From JAVBSX01 sp051660685 (lineage in GTDB: Bacteria > Planctomycetota > Planctomycetia > Pirellulales > Thermoguttaceae): 44,711 nucleotides of DNA. The stretch is from NCBI GenBank assembly GCA_051660685.1, contig JBOFQB010000110.1, forward strand, positions 1 through 44,711. Reading direction: 5' to 3'. Shown piece by piece: positions 25,893-34,585 of this stretch. Positions within the stretch are counted from its first letter, which is position 1. Each line of letters opens with the position of its first letter. The notes under the pieces are model-generated. The model searched no databases. It was not told the origin of the DNA and was given only the letters and a program-made list of their open reading frames with translations. A program made the position numbers and the translations under genes.

Positions 25893-26519
25893 ATGGAAGT
25901 CGGAACTTTGGCGGTTGAACTGCGTGAAACAGTTGGTAAAAGGCGAAACCGTCGTATGCGGAACAACGGAAAGATTCCTGCCGTTTTGTATGGTCATAAA
26001 CAGGCGGTCTTGAATTTAACACTTGACGCTGAACAAGTTCAGTCCGTGTTGCGACATGGAGGACGATTTGTCCAATTGAAAGGGGCGGTCAACGAAAAAG
26101 CCCTGATTAAGGATTGTCAATGGGATACATGGGGCAAGGACGTTCTCCACATAGACTTCAATCGCGTTGGAGAACATGAAAAAATCAAGGTTTCTGTTCC
26201 CGTTGAATTGCGGGGTGAAGCACCTGGAGTTCACGAAGGTGGTGTCGTCAAACAAGTGCTCCACAGTCTTGAGCTTGAGTGTGCCGCATCTGCCGTTCCC
26301 GAAAGTATCAGCGTCAACATTAACAGTCTTGGACTCGATAAAGTCATTACTGTTGCTGATCTGGTCCTTTCAGGTGATTCTCGGGTCCTCGCAGACGCAA
26401 CTCAGATTGTTGTCAGCTGTACTCCGCCTGTCGAGGTTGCTGAAACATCAGAAGAAGCAGGTGTTGGAGAACCGGAAGTGATTGGACGTAAGAAGTCGGA
26501 TGAGGACGGAGCTGAATAA
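25893..26519 (+). CDS. rplY: 50S ribosomal protein L25 (long TL5/Ctc form)
   Basis: A 208-aa bL25 with the 5S-rRNA-binding N-terminal domain (ETVGKRRNRRMRNNGKIPAVLYGH) and the C-terminal TL5 beta domain (KVSVPVELRGEAPGVHEGGVV). An acidic tail ends the protein. ATG 25893 has a gagg ribosome-binding site 8 nt upstream and is preferred over the GTG at 25884. It is followed by pth, the common bacterial order. Confidence 0.95.
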   Translation: MEVGTLAVELRETVGKRRNRRMRNNGKIPAVLYGHKQAVLNLTLDAEQVQSVLRHGGRFVQLKGAVNEKALIKDCQWDTWGKDVLHIDFNRVGEHEKIKVSVPVELRGEAPGVHEGGVVKQVLHSLELECAASAVPESISVNINSLGLDKVITVADLVLSGDSRVLADATQIVVSCTPPVEVAETSEEAGVGEPEVIGRKKSDEDGAE

Positions 26520-26623
26520 TCATTGTTATGACGTGGTTGTATTCGAGCGAACCGTTGTTCATTTGCGGTCAAAACGGAGAACAACGGCGAGAACTTGTCA
26601 AACCTGTCCCGGGATCGAAGTCA

Positions 26624-27193
26624 ATGCGAATCATTGTCGGTTTGGGTAACCCGGGTGAAAAATATCGAAAAACACGACACAATGTCGGTTATTTGGTTCT
26701 CTCTGAACTCGCAACGAGTTATGCGACAGGAAAACCAAAAGCGAAGTTTCATGCCGACATTTTGGATGTTCGCGTCAAAGGAGAAAATGTTTTGCTTCTT
26801 TGTCCAACAACTTATATGAATAATAGCGGCAAGAGCGTTTTGGAAGCGACACGTTATTACAATGTTTCTCCCGAGAACGTGTTGGTTGTTTGTGATGATT
26901 TTAATCTTCCTTTTTCGCGGTTGAGGTTGCGGAGTGAGGGGAGCAGCGGGGGTCAAAAAGGATTGCAGGACATTTGTCGGGTGTTGGGGACGGAACAGGT
27001 TCCTCGTTTGCGAGTTGGGATTGGTCCGATCCCAGATCGTATTGATCCCGCAGATTATGTCCTTTCCAATTTTAACTCTGCCGAAATGAAAATGTTGCCT
27101 GATGTTTTGAAAAAAGGGGCTGATGCCGCTTACTGTTTTCTAACAGATGGAATAACAGAAGCGATGAATCAGTACAACGGTTCTTCGACGTGA
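26624..27193 (+). CDS. pth: Peptidyl-tRNA hydrolase
   Basis: A 189-aa Pth that releases peptides from prematurely dropped peptidyl-tRNA. GLGNPGEKYRKTRHNVGY includes the catalytic histidine. The MNNSGKSV asparagine and VVCDDFNLPF aspartate segments are present. The later segment reads GSSGGQKGLQ, with Gln where E. coli Pth has His in GGHNGL. The frame is open back to 26528, but ATG 26624 gives the usual length and N-terminus (MRIIVGLGNPG). It lies 104 bp after rplY. Confidence 0.93.
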   Translation: MRIIVGLGNPGEKYRKTRHNVGYLVLSELATSYATGKPKAKFHADILDVRVKGENVLLLCPTTYMNNSGKSVLEATRYYNVSPENVLVVCDDFNLPFSRLRLRSEGSSGGQKGLQDICRVLGTEQVPRLRVGIGPIPDRIDPADYVLSNFNSAEMKMLPDVLKKGADAAYCFLTDGITEAMNQYNGSST

Positions 27194-27342
27194 GTTTTCC
27201 GGGTATGAACCGCGACCAAACTTATGCGGGTGTTTTACTGAGTCAACTCCGTTGTTTGGCGAATTGGGCAGGAGGATGTTGGACCGGACAAGATAAGTCG
27301 TTTAGGTAATGTGGCGATAGAGCGAGAGATACAACATTGAAG

Positions 27343-27397
27343 ACGACGCGGCGAACGGTGTTCGTCGGCCAAACGGGAGAACTAATCCCGGCGTCGT
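27343..27397 (+). promoter_or_regulatory. Foldable three-way-junction leader upstream of rpsF
   Basis: The 253-bp gap before rpsF contains an element with an outer helix (acgacgc 27343-27349 with gcgtcgt 27391-27397). It encloses two hairpins: cgaac/gttcg (27352-27364) and cggga/tcccg (27374-27390). It ends 49 nt before the TTG start. In other bacteria rpsF leaders can bind the S6:S18 complex for autoregulation; that role is only a suggestion here. Confidence 0.4.
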
Positions 27398-27446
27398 TGT
27401 TTGTTTACCCTGTAAAGGGACTATTGTTTCCAAGAGGAGTGTTACA

Positions 27447-27884
27447 TTGACAGAAAATGTTTATGAAGGTTTGTTTATTCTGGATTCAGAGCAGTATGCA
27501 AGGAATCCAGATGAAGTTTCAAGTCAGATTGACCGTCAAATTGGGCAATATCAGGGCGAGGTCCTTGTGAGCCGACTTTGGGAGGAACGTCGTTTGGCTT
27601 ATCCCGTTAAGGGACATCGACGTGGAACTTATTGGTTGACCTATTTTAAGCTGGATGCGGCAAAAGTGAAGGAGCTGAATCGCCAGTTTCAAATCAGCGA
27701 GGGAATACTGCGTTTTCTTTTTCTGAAAGTTGATCCTCGACTGGTTGAAGCCCTTGTTGAACATGCTAAATCAGGCCCCATTCATCCTGTTAGTGAAATT
27801 ACCGAAGATGTCCCCGGGACACTCGGTGATGTATTAGAAGAGGGAGAGGGTGAGGATGTTGTGTCGGAAGAGAGCGATTTGTAA
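27447..27884 (+). CDS. rpsF: 30S ribosomal protein S6
   Basis: A 145-aa bS6 with the typical start YEGLFILDSEQ and the core RRLAYPVKGHRRGTYWLTYF and EGILRFLFLKVD. An acidic C-terminal tail of about 35 residues extends past the core. The start codon is TTG at 27447, supported by an excellent ribosome-binding site (gaggag, 7 nt upstream). It begins the rpsF-ssb-rplI group. Confidence 0.94.
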   Translation: MTENVYEGLFILDSEQYARNPDEVSSQIDRQIGQYQGEVLVSRLWEERRLAYPVKGHRRGTYWLTYFKLDAAKVKELNRQFQISEGILRFLFLKVDPRLVEALVEHAKSGPIHPVSEITEDVPGTLGDVLEEGEGEDVVSEESDL

Positions 27885-27960
27885 TCGCGTTTCTCGATTC
27901 CCGCCTTTTCAGGTTGTCCCGACAAGTTTTTCGTAAGCAATTTTTTCACGTTTATATAAC

Positions 27961-28416
27961 ATGGCTAGTTACAATCGCGTAGTGTTGCTTGGAAATTTAA
28001 CACGGGACCCTGAATGTCGCTATATCCCAAGCGGTATGGCGGTTGCCGATATAGGACTTGCTGTTAATGATCGTAAAAAAACGTCAACCGGAGAATGGGT
28101 TGAGGAAGCGACGTTTGTTGACATCACACTTTGGGGGCGGACTGCGGAGATTGCGGGGGAGTTTTTGACCAAAGGTTCGCAGGTATTGATTGAAGGACGT
28201 TTGAAACTGGATACTTGGGAAGTGGAAGGTCAGAAACGGTCCAAGTTGAAAGTGGTCGGCGAACGGATGTCGATGCTTTCCCGGACAGGGGGAGGTGATA
28301 ATGCTGGAGGAAGCGGTTCGGGGACGTTCCGACCGAATGTGCAGAAACCGGCGTCGCAGACATCTTATGATGAAATGAGCGGGGGTTTGGCGGGAGATGA
28401 TGAAATTCCGTTTTAG
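27961..28416 (+). CDS. ssb: Single-stranded DNA-binding protein
   Basis: A 151-aa SSB: an OB-fold with NRVVLLGNLTRDPE at the start and FVDITLWGRTAEIAGEFLTKGSQVLIEGRL in the middle. A Gly/Ser-rich linker leads to the acidic protein-interaction tip DDEIPF. It lies between rpsF and rplI, the classic location, but the rpsR usually found after it is missing. Confidence 0.96.
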   Translation: MASYNRVVLLGNLTRDPECRYIPSGMAVADIGLAVNDRKKTSTGEWVEEATFVDITLWGRTAEIAGEFLTKGSQVLIEGRLKLDTWEVEGQKRSKLKVVGERMSMLSRTGGGDNAGGSGSGTFRPNVQKPASQTSYDEMSGGLAGDDEIPF

Positions 28417-28429
28417 GATGCCCTTTTGC

Positions 28430-28463
28430 AAACCGATTCGAGAGAATGTGCGGATTGGTTTTT
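28430..28463 (+). terminator. Terminator-like hairpin after ssb
   Basis: A 10-bp stem with two G-U pairs (aaaccgattc 28430-28439, ggattggttt 28452-28461) and a 12-nt loop, ending in a short T run. It lies in the gap where rpsR is usually found. Confidence 0.4.
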
Positions 28464-28534
28464 GGGGTCGTGTTCAAGGTATTCAATAGAAGAAAAAATA
28501 AACAGACTTTTGGTATTAGACCTTAGAGATAGAG

Positions 28535-29077
28535 ATGATTATAGCACAAACGAAGACAGAGCGGAAAAATCGACGTCGCGGACTGAATAAACGATTGCCG
28601 AAAGGACCTAATGGAGGAGTGCAGTTGTTGTTGATTCAGACGGTTGATCCACTTGGCAAGCAGGGTGATATTGTTGAAGTGAAGCCGGGTTATGCGAACA
28701 ATTACCTGATTCCTCAAGGAATAGCGACGATTGCAACCGACCATCATAAGAGAATGGTTGAGAAACACCGGGCGAAATTGATGGAGATTCAGAAGAAACG
28801 TCTTGCCGGTTTGCAGTCGTTGTCCGAAGAACTCAAGAAAATCAGCGTTTCAATCGAAGCTAATGCTAATGAAGAAGGGCATTTGTACGGTTCTGTCGGG
28901 CCGGACGAAATTGTCAAAGCTCTTCGTTTGGAGAATCTGGTTTTGACCGCCGATCAGATTCGTTTGAGCGGACCTCTGAAAGAATTGGGTTTGTATACCG
29001 TCCGTGTTTATCTTGGACATTCGATTGAGAGCGAATTGAAGGTCTGGATTGTCCCGGTTGTAACCGAGAACAAATAG
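28535..29077 (+). CDS. rplI: 50S ribosomal protein L9 with basic N-terminal extension
   Basis: A 180-aa bL9. The conserved N-terminal domain (VDPLGKQGDIVEVKPGYANNYLIPQG) begins about 30 residues in. A lysine/arginine-rich extension precedes it (KTERKNRRRGLNKRLPKGP). I recall similar extensions in planctomycete L9 proteins, but this needs checking. An in-frame GTG at 28619 would give the conventional length, but its spacing to ggagga is too short, so ATG 28535 is preferred. The central helix and C-terminal domain are intact. Confidence 0.92.
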   Translation: MIIAQTKTERKNRRRGLNKRLPKGPNGGVQLLLIQTVDPLGKQGDIVEVKPGYANNYLIPQGIATIATDHHKRMVEKHRAKLMEIQKKRLAGLQSLSEELKKISVSIEANANEEGHLYGSVGPDEIVKALRLENLVLTADQIRLSGPLKELGLYTVRVYLGHSIESELKVWIVPVVTENK

Positions 29078-29091
29078 AAAATAAGTCGAAA

Positions 29092-30849
29092 TTGAGAAAC
29101 TGGCTGAATGTTGGTCGGTTGGACTGTTTTGTATCCCGTTTAGACGCAGAAGATCGTTCTGCGTTTTTCGGTTTTGTTCTTTTTGTGCGCGCGATATTTT
29201 TTGTGTGCGCTCAACGTCTTTTTTTGCGCGCGATACGTTGTATCTCGGCTAAACAGCTTTTTGTGTGCGATCAGCGTCTTTTTGTACGCGCGATACGTTG
29301 TATCTCGGCTAAACAGCTTTTTGTGTGCGATCAACGTCCTTTTGTACGCGCGATACGTTGTATTGCGGCTAAACGGTTGTTGTTGTTCGCCGGGGTTTCT
29401 TTATGTTCCACATTGACTGTTTTTGCGGGGGATTCGCTGCTTGAGCAAGTTGAACAGAGAACGGAAAAATATCATCTTCAGTTGCAACAACTTGCCGAAC
29501 GTTGTGATCGCAATGATTTGGCCGAAGAAGCAGCCCGGACCCGGGCACAAATTGTCCCCCAAGAGACCCGGGTGATTCGATTGCCTGTTTTTCCCCTCGA
29601 TGTTCAGGAAAAAAAAGGGGAATTGTCGGCTCAGTCAGAATCAATGACAGAACTGAAAAAGTATTGGCCGTATGCGTTGTACCGATTACGGACGGAATAT
29701 GCGGCGGAACTGTTTGACTATGCAAAAACAGCGGCGAAAGAGAATCGGGGGACCCTTGCAATTCATCTTTGTCTGACCGCATTGTATGCGAACCCCGATC
29801 ATGCCGAGATTCGTCAACTGCTTGGTTTTACCAAAATCAAGGATCAATGGAGGACCTCTTGGGAGACCCAACAACTGAAATCGGGTTACATCGATCATCC
29901 CGAATTGGGTTGGATATTGCAGAAGAATCGGAAAAAGATGGAATCTGGGAAACGCCTGATCGGCAAGAATTGGGTCAGTCTTTTGGAAGATTCTCAGGAA
30001 CATCAGGACATTCGAAAGGGTTGGGTGATTGAATCAGAGCATTATGTGATTCGGACGAATCATAGTCTTGAGGAAGGGGTTCGTATATCACGCCGTCTTG
30101 AAGATTTGTACCGAGCTTGGAAATTGCTGTTTTACCGATATTTGGTGAGCGAGGAGGAGTTAGCGTTTATGGTCCTCAATCGTAAGACACCTCAACCGCT
30201 TCCTCGACATGAAGTGGTTGTCTTTCGTAATCGGGATGAATACATTCGACATTTTTCGGCGAATGAACCTCGAATTGCGGAGTCGGTTGGGCTTTATGAA
30301 ATGGGGACCCGCTGTTGTTACTTTTTTGTGACGGACCCGAACCGTTCTTCGCCGGAATTGCAGGAAGATGTTGAGCGAACGCAATTGCATGAAGCAACAC
30401 ATCAATTGTTTTCGGAGACGCGACCGAATGTTTTTCAAGCCGGTTCCAACGCCAATTTCTGGATTCTTGAAGGAATTGCGATGTATATGGAGTCGTTGCG
30501 AATCGAGGGGAACTGTTATGTTTTGGGGGGACCGGATGATTTGCGATTTCAGGCTGCTGTTTTTCGGAAATTCGAGTCCGATTTTTATGTGTCTTGGAAA
30601 ACCGTTTTGGGGATGAACAAACGGGGATTTCAGTCGTTTAAGGAATTACCGGCTCTTTATTCTCAGACAGCGGGAATGACCTATTTTCTCATGCACGCTG
30701 CAGAAGGTCGATTCCGCGATCCTTTGGTCGTCTATTTGTATAAGATTTATTCCAACCAAGATCAGCCGAACAGTTTGGAAATGCTGTTAGGGATTTCAGG
30801 AAAAGAATTGGACGTGAAATACCAGGAATTCTTGCGTGAGTATAGGTGA
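29092..30849 (+). CDS. Secreted DUF1570-type gluzincin metallopeptidase
   Basis: A 585-codon frame opening with TTG at 29092. A zinc-protease motif HEATH (residues 433-437) and a downstream Glu in LEGIAMYME (Glu460) give the HExxH...E gluzincin pattern of planctomycete DUF1570 proteins. A signal-peptide-like segment, LLLFAGVSLCSTLTVFA, lies at 96-112, so the true start is probably later; a GTG at 29323 or TTG at 29377 would place it correctly. The stretch before it is made of 60-bp tandem repeats and may be leader rather than protein. The stop is followed immediately by the acyltransferase start, indicating an operon. Substrate unknown. Confidence 0.75.
   Translation: MRNWLNVGRLDCFVSRLDAEDRSAFFGFVLFVRAIFFVCAQRLFLRAIRCISAKQLFVCDQRLFVRAIRCISAKQLFVCDQRPFVRAIRCIAAKRLLLFAGVSLCSTLTVFAGDSLLEQVEQRTEKYHLQLQQLAERCDRNDLAEEAARTRAQIVPQETRVIRLPVFPLDVQEKKGELSAQSESMTELKKYWPYALYRLRTEYAAELFDYAKTAAKENRGTLAIHLCLTALYANPDHAEIRQLLGFTKIKDQWRTSWETQQLKSGYIDHPELGWILQKNRKKMESGKRLIGKNWVSLLEDSQEHQDIRKGWVIESEHYVIRTNHSLEEGVRISRRLEDLYRAWKLLFYRYLVSEEELAFMVLNRKTPQPLPRHEVVVFRNRDEYIRHFSANEPRIAESVGLYEMGTRCCYFFVTDPNRSSPELQEDVERTQLHEATHQLFSETRPNVFQAGSNANFWILEGIAMYMESLRIEGNCYVLGGPDDLRFQAAVFRKFESDFYVSWKTVLGMNKRGFQSFKELPALYSQTAGMTYFLMHAAEGRFRDPLVVYLYKIYSNQDQPNSLEMLLGISGKELDVKYQEFLREYR
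29197..29378 (+). repeat. 60-bp tandem repeat at the 5' end of the DUF1570 gene
   Basis: Two nearly identical 60-bp units (29221-29280, 29281-29340) are flanked by a partial unit on each side (about 29197-29220 and 29341-29378). The unit contains gcgcgatacgttgtat and ggctaaacag. If translated in the protease frame, it reads as a 20-residue unit containing RAIRCISAKQLFVCDQR. Confidence 0.85.
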
Positions 30850-31908
30850 ATGATGAGAAGGGCGTATGATGTTGACAATTTGCGTTCTCTCGCCGTCTTG
30901 CTGTTGTTTCCCTTTCATACAGCGCGGATTTTTGACACGCTTGAACCGTTTTACGTCAAGGGAAAGGAATCTGAACTCGCGTCCTTGTTCATTTTGTTTT
31001 GCATTCCCTGGTTTATGCCGCTTCTTTTTACACTCTCTGGAATCAGTACCTATTATGCCCTGAAAAAACGGGATTCAACCGAATATGTACATGAACGATT
31101 CTGGAAACTGTTGATTCCGTTTTTGTCCGGCCTTTTGTTGCTGATTCCTGTTCAGACCTATTTTGCCGAAAGATTTCATCACGAATTTTCGGGCAATTAT
31201 TTTCAACAGTATTGGTTGTTTTTCACCAAAGAGACAAATTTAACCGGTTATTTTGGCGGTTTTACCCCGGGTCAATTATGGTTTCTTCTTTACCTTTTCA
31301 TTCTCTCAATCCTTGCACTTCCGTTCATTCATTGGTTGAATTCTCTCAAAACCCGAATTCACAATGTACCACTTTTTTACCGAATTTTCGTGTTTTCAAG
31401 TCTTGTCTTTGCTCTTCCTCTTAACTGGTTAATGAGCGTCGACGGAAAAAATTTGGGCGATTTTTTTCTGCTTTTCGTTGCCGGTTATTTTATTTTGACC
31501 AATAAGACATTTGTCGGTCTTTTGGATCGTTGCTTTTGGGGCATACTCGGAGTCACCATCTTTCTGTTTGCTGTAAAATTTTATGGGCAATCTTGGATGA
31601 ACGCTTGGTCCTTTTCTCTGCTAATGAAAGGTTTAAGCATCTTTAGCATCTTGAGTTTGCTGGAAATGGGCCGAAAATGCCTGAATTTCCGAAACCCGTT
31701 GACGGACTATTTAATGAGGGCATCTTTTCCGCTTTACATCTTTCATCAATCCTGGATTATCCTGATTGCCTATTACACCTTGCCGCATTTTTCAGGTGTC
31801 CTTCTTCCCTTTTTCCTCATCATGTCAGGCAGTTTGCTCTTTTCCCTGTTTTCTTACGAATTATGCCGACGATTCCGGTTGACACGATTGTTATTTGGAA
31901 TCAAATAG
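30850..31908 (+). CDS. Acyltransferase 3 family membrane protein
   Basis: A 352-aa protein with about ten transmembrane helices. The family signature is at the N-terminus: DNLRSLAVLLLFPFHTARIF, with Arg12 and the essential-type His23. Members O-acylate sugars on exopolysaccharides, lipopolysaccharide or periplasmic glucans, and the overall shape recalls OpgC/MdoC. The start codon directly follows the DUF1570 stop with no spacer, so the two are translationally linked. A GT39-like gene follows, pointing to envelope glycan work. Confidence 0.85.
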   Translation: MMRRAYDVDNLRSLAVLLLFPFHTARIFDTLEPFYVKGKESELASLFILFCIPWFMPLLFTLSGISTYYALKKRDSTEYVHERFWKLLIPFLSGLLLLIPVQTYFAERFHHEFSGNYFQQYWLFFTKETNLTGYFGGFTPGQLWFLLYLFILSILALPFIHWLNSLKTRIHNVPLFYRIFVFSSLVFALPLNWLMSVDGKNLGDFFLLFVAGYFILTNKTFVGLLDRCFWGILGVTIFLFAVKFYGQSWMNAWSFSLLMKGLSIFSILSLLEMGRKCLNFRNPLTDYLMRASFPLYIFHQSWIILIAYYTLPHFSGVLLPFFLIMSGSLLFSLFSYELCRRFRLTRLLFGIK

Positions 31909-31981
31909 AAAAGACGTTGTGAAGACAATCGCAAAGTAAAAGGGGACAATTTTTGCTGGAGTCGTAAGACGTGCAGAACAA

Positions 31982-33862
31982 ATGGAGCAGGAAGATGTGA
32001 GTCTCTCGCAGTGTTCGCGGGGATCGCGGAAAAGACACGGAATTAAAAATACTCAAATATTGGTGAAAAAATTTATCGTTTCCCCCCATTTTGCCGCAAT
32101 CATCGTCTCGGTTTTCGTCCTGATGATTCTGCTTGCAACATCAGATAGACTCCCTCTTACCTGGGATGAAGGAGAATCCGTTGATCGTGTCGAAAATTTG
32201 CTGACTTGGTTTGGAACCGATCACCCTTTGACCGTCCAATCAATTGAAGAGCATTGGACTTTTACGACACAGATTGAAGGACATCCGGCCGGTTATGGAA
32301 TTGTGATTGCTCTTGGAAAAACAATTTACCCTTTTTTCCCCGGTCTCAATCACCTGTTCTCCCCCAAAACCGAATATCGATTCGGTCCCCTACTCCTCTT
32401 CACAATCGCTGTTGGTGTCGTTTATTACCAATTACAAGATCGCTTCTCTCAATCCGTTGCCGTTTTTTGGGTCCTGACCGTTCTCATGCTCCCCCGAGTC
32501 TTTGCTCATCTGCATATCGCCGCTTGTGATTCCCCGCTCCTCTCCTCTTGGTTGCTCTGTTGGGCAACCTTTCATGCGGCTTTTATACCAAAAGACAACT
32601 TAGGTTTCTCTAAAAATGAACTTTCTACACTTCCTCCCAATACTTTGAACCTTAAAAACAGGGACGATGCGGGCAGAATATCCGCGTTCTCGGTTTTTTT
32701 TATGAGAGGGGTACTTTGGGGATTCTGTCTCGGTTTGACCCTTTCCATGAAATTTACAGGTTGGATCGCCGTTATTCCCTGCTTTTTGACTGTCCTGATT
32801 CTGCCGAATCGGAAAAAGAACCTCTTATACCGTTTTTTGCCCGGCCTTTTTCTCGCCCTCATCGTCTTCCTCTTCCTCAATCCCCCTCTTTGGGTTGACC
32901 CTGTTCAAGGTTTCCGTCAATTTTTTTCACTGAATACGTCGAGAACCGGGTTCAACATTTCGATTCTGTTTTTGGGGCAAATGTACAATCTCGATCATCC
33001 TTTACCCTGGTACAACACAATCATTTGGGTGTTGATTACCATTCCGCTCGGTTTCCTGCTCCTCGGTTTTTACGGCGTTTATGCCCTTTTCCGTCGTTCT
33101 CCTCATCTATCATTCGGTATTCGGTTTTCTATCTTGATTAACGCGATGATTCTGCTGATTGTGCGTGCAATCCCCGGAACTCCCCCTCATGACGGTGTTC
33201 GGCTCTTTGTGCCCGCTTTTCCCTTTCTCGCTATGATTATCGCAATTGGCGCAACTTCGCTGTTTTTCCCAACCGAAAACAACAGGGATCGTGCGGGCAA
33301 GATGCCGATGTTTGCCGAGTTTTTTAGAAGTCCCCTGTTGTCAATGAAGCGTTTAACCCGGCTTTTCGTCATCCTTGTATTCGGTTTTTCCCTTTTCAAC
33401 ATGTTTTGGTACTCTCCACAATGGTTGTCGTACTACAACGCTGTGATTGGCGGTCTGGACGGGGCAAAACGGGCGGGAATGGAGCCGACCTATTATTGGG
33501 ACGCTCTTGACGGTGAGGTTTTGCATTGGATTGCTTCTAATACCGATGTTGACGAGTTGGTCTGTTTCAGTGCTTCGTCAACGAAAAACATGCTTTTGTT
33601 AAGAAAATGGGGGGAATTGGAACGTGATTTTTTTCGCCGATTTGCGACGGATCAACAGGGTAAGACAATTCGTTGGTATATTTTGCAGCGACGACCGAGC
33701 GGGGAATATCCCCGGGACATTCGCCTTATCGAACAGGCGGAACCTGTTTTTCGCAAGGTGATTCGTCGGGGCGGTGTTGGAATTTGGCGATTGGATGATG
33801 TCCCTCTTTTGGAGATTTATTCCTTTGACGATTTTGAAAGGACGCAACAAGATGAGGAGTAA
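31982..33862 (+). CDS. Glycosyltransferase family 39-like membrane protein
   Basis: A 626-aa polytopic protein of the ArnT/PMT superfamily. The acidic motif in the first extracytoplasmic loop is WDEGES (Asp62, Glu63). About ten to twelve helices follow. A soluble C-terminal part starts with WLSYYNAVIGGLDGAKR. Such enzymes transfer sugars from polyprenyl-phosphate donors to proteins or lipids outside the cytoplasmic membrane; the acceptor here is unknown. It is 73 bp downstream of the acyltransferase. Confidence 0.82.
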   Translation: MEQEDVSLSQCSRGSRKRHGIKNTQILVKKFIVSPHFAAIIVSVFVLMILLATSDRLPLTWDEGESVDRVENLLTWFGTDHPLTVQSIEEHWTFTTQIEGHPAGYGIVIALGKTIYPFFPGLNHLFSPKTEYRFGPLLLFTIAVGVVYYQLQDRFSQSVAVFWVLTVLMLPRVFAHLHIAACDSPLLSSWLLCWATFHAAFIPKDNLGFSKNELSTLPPNTLNLKNRDDAGRISAFSVFFMRGVLWGFCLGLTLSMKFTGWIAVIPCFLTVLILPNRKKNLLYRFLPGLFLALIVFLFLNPPLWVDPVQGFRQFFSLNTSRTGFNISILFLGQMYNLDHPLPWYNTIIWVLITIPLGFLLLGFYGVYALFRRSPHLSFGIRFSILINAMILLIVRAIPGTPPHDGVRLFVPAFPFLAMIIAIGATSLFFPTENNRDRAGKMPMFAEFFRSPLLSMKRLTRLFVILVFGFSLFNMFWYSPQWLSYYNAVIGGLDGAKRAGMEPTYYWDALDGEVLHWIASNTDVDELVCFSASSTKNMLLLRKWGELERDFFRRFATDQQGKTIRWYILQRRPSGEYPRDIRLIEQAEPVFRKVIRRGGVGIWRLDDVPLLEIYSFDDFERTQQDEE

Positions 33863-34189
33863 TGTTTCGTTGTGTTCCCCTTAAAAACATTTCTCCCCCA
33901 AGACGAGATTGTCGCTCTGAAAAAATGCTGCTCTCTCTTGACAGAAAAAAGGAATCTGTTCTAATGCGAATCGTAGGATAAAGGCTCTTTATTTGACTGA
34001 AATGTTTTGCGTTTTGTTCGATGGGTGCTGTTGGTATAAGACAAACGCCGGTTTTTTTAATTCACCTGGCCCGTACCATTATCTGACTTGTACAGGTGAT
34101 ACCTCCTGCCTTTGGTATCTGGGTTTCTTCTTTGCGCCGTTTGAAGAAGATTTCTATTATCAACATTTCTGACGGTCAAGGATTTTAAT
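33863..34189. other. Long leader region of the RRM gene
   Basis: This gap of 327 bp holds a promoter-like sequence at 33938-33965. That leaves a leader of over 200 nt before the RRM gene. Within the leader lies a hairpin, gatacc (34098-34103) with ggtatc (34114-34119), whose loop contains tcctgcc. A ribosome-binding site (aagga 34179-34183) sits 6 nt before the ATG. Long structured leaders are typical of cold-regulated RNA-binding protein genes. Confidence 0.45.
33938..33965 (+). promoter_or_regulatory. Sigma-70-type promoter for the RRM gene
   Basis: TTGACA (33938-33943), a 16-bp spacer and TCTAAT (33960-33965). Good consensus match about 225 bp before the RRM start codon. Confidence 0.5.
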
Positions 34190-34528
34190 ATGAAACTTTA
34201 TGTAGGCAACCTCTCGTATCGCACAACCGAAGATGAACTCCGAGAAAAATTTGAGCAGTACGGCTCGGTTGATTCTGTCAGCATTATCATGGATCGTGAT
34301 TCAGGACGCTCAAAAGGCTTTGCTTTTGTCGAAATGTCCAATCGTGATGAAGCGAATGCCGCAATCAATGAACTGAATGGTGCAACAATTGGCGATAGAG
34401 CGATTGCCGTTAACGAAGCACGACCGCAAGAACCGCGAAGTGGCGGCGGAGGTGGTGGTAAAAGATTTGGTGGTGGTGGAGGTGGTGGTAATCGTGGTGG
34501 AGGTGGTGGCGGCGGACGTCGCTACTAA
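34190..34528 (+). CDS. Small RRM-domain RNA-binding protein with glycine-rich tail
   Basis: A 112-aa protein with a single RRM. RNP2 is LYVGNLSY and RNP1 is KGFAFVEM. Residues about 82-112 form a Gly/Arg tail (runs of GGGGG with single R, K, F and N). Bacterial single-RRM proteins of this type bind single-stranded RNA and are often cold-induced in cyanobacteria and other phyla; the same role is inferred here. It stands alone with its own promoter and converges on mnmA across a shared terminator. Confidence 0.92.
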   Translation: MKLYVGNLSYRTTEDELREKFEQYGSVDSVSIIMDRDSGRSKGFAFVEMSNRDEANAAINELNGATIGDRAIAVNEARPQEPRSGGGGGGKRFGGGGGGGNRGGGGGGGRRY

Positions 34529-34539
34529 TAATCAAATCA

Positions 34540-34585
34540 CGGTGAATCTGAATCACCGAAAATCACTGTCAAGGCAGTGATTTTT
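34540..34585. terminator. Bidirectional terminator between the RRM gene and mnmA
   Basis: The main hairpin has a 10-bp perfect stem (aaaatcactg 34559-34568, cagtgatttt 34575-34584) and a 6-nt loop. It has T-runs on one strand and A-runs on the other, so it works in both directions. A smaller hairpin (cggtga 34540-34545, tcaccg 34553-34558) precedes it. The mnmA stop codon lies inside the main loop. Confidence 0.75.

Noticed and set aside
29140..29334. Minus-strand ORF with repeats of AHKKLFSRDTTYRA
   Set aside because: It is the antisense reading of the 60-bp tandem repeat; the repeated peptide is a by-product of DNA repetition.
29197..29378. Possible CRISPR array
   Set aside because: The 60-bp units are directly contiguous with no unique spacers, and no cas genes are present.
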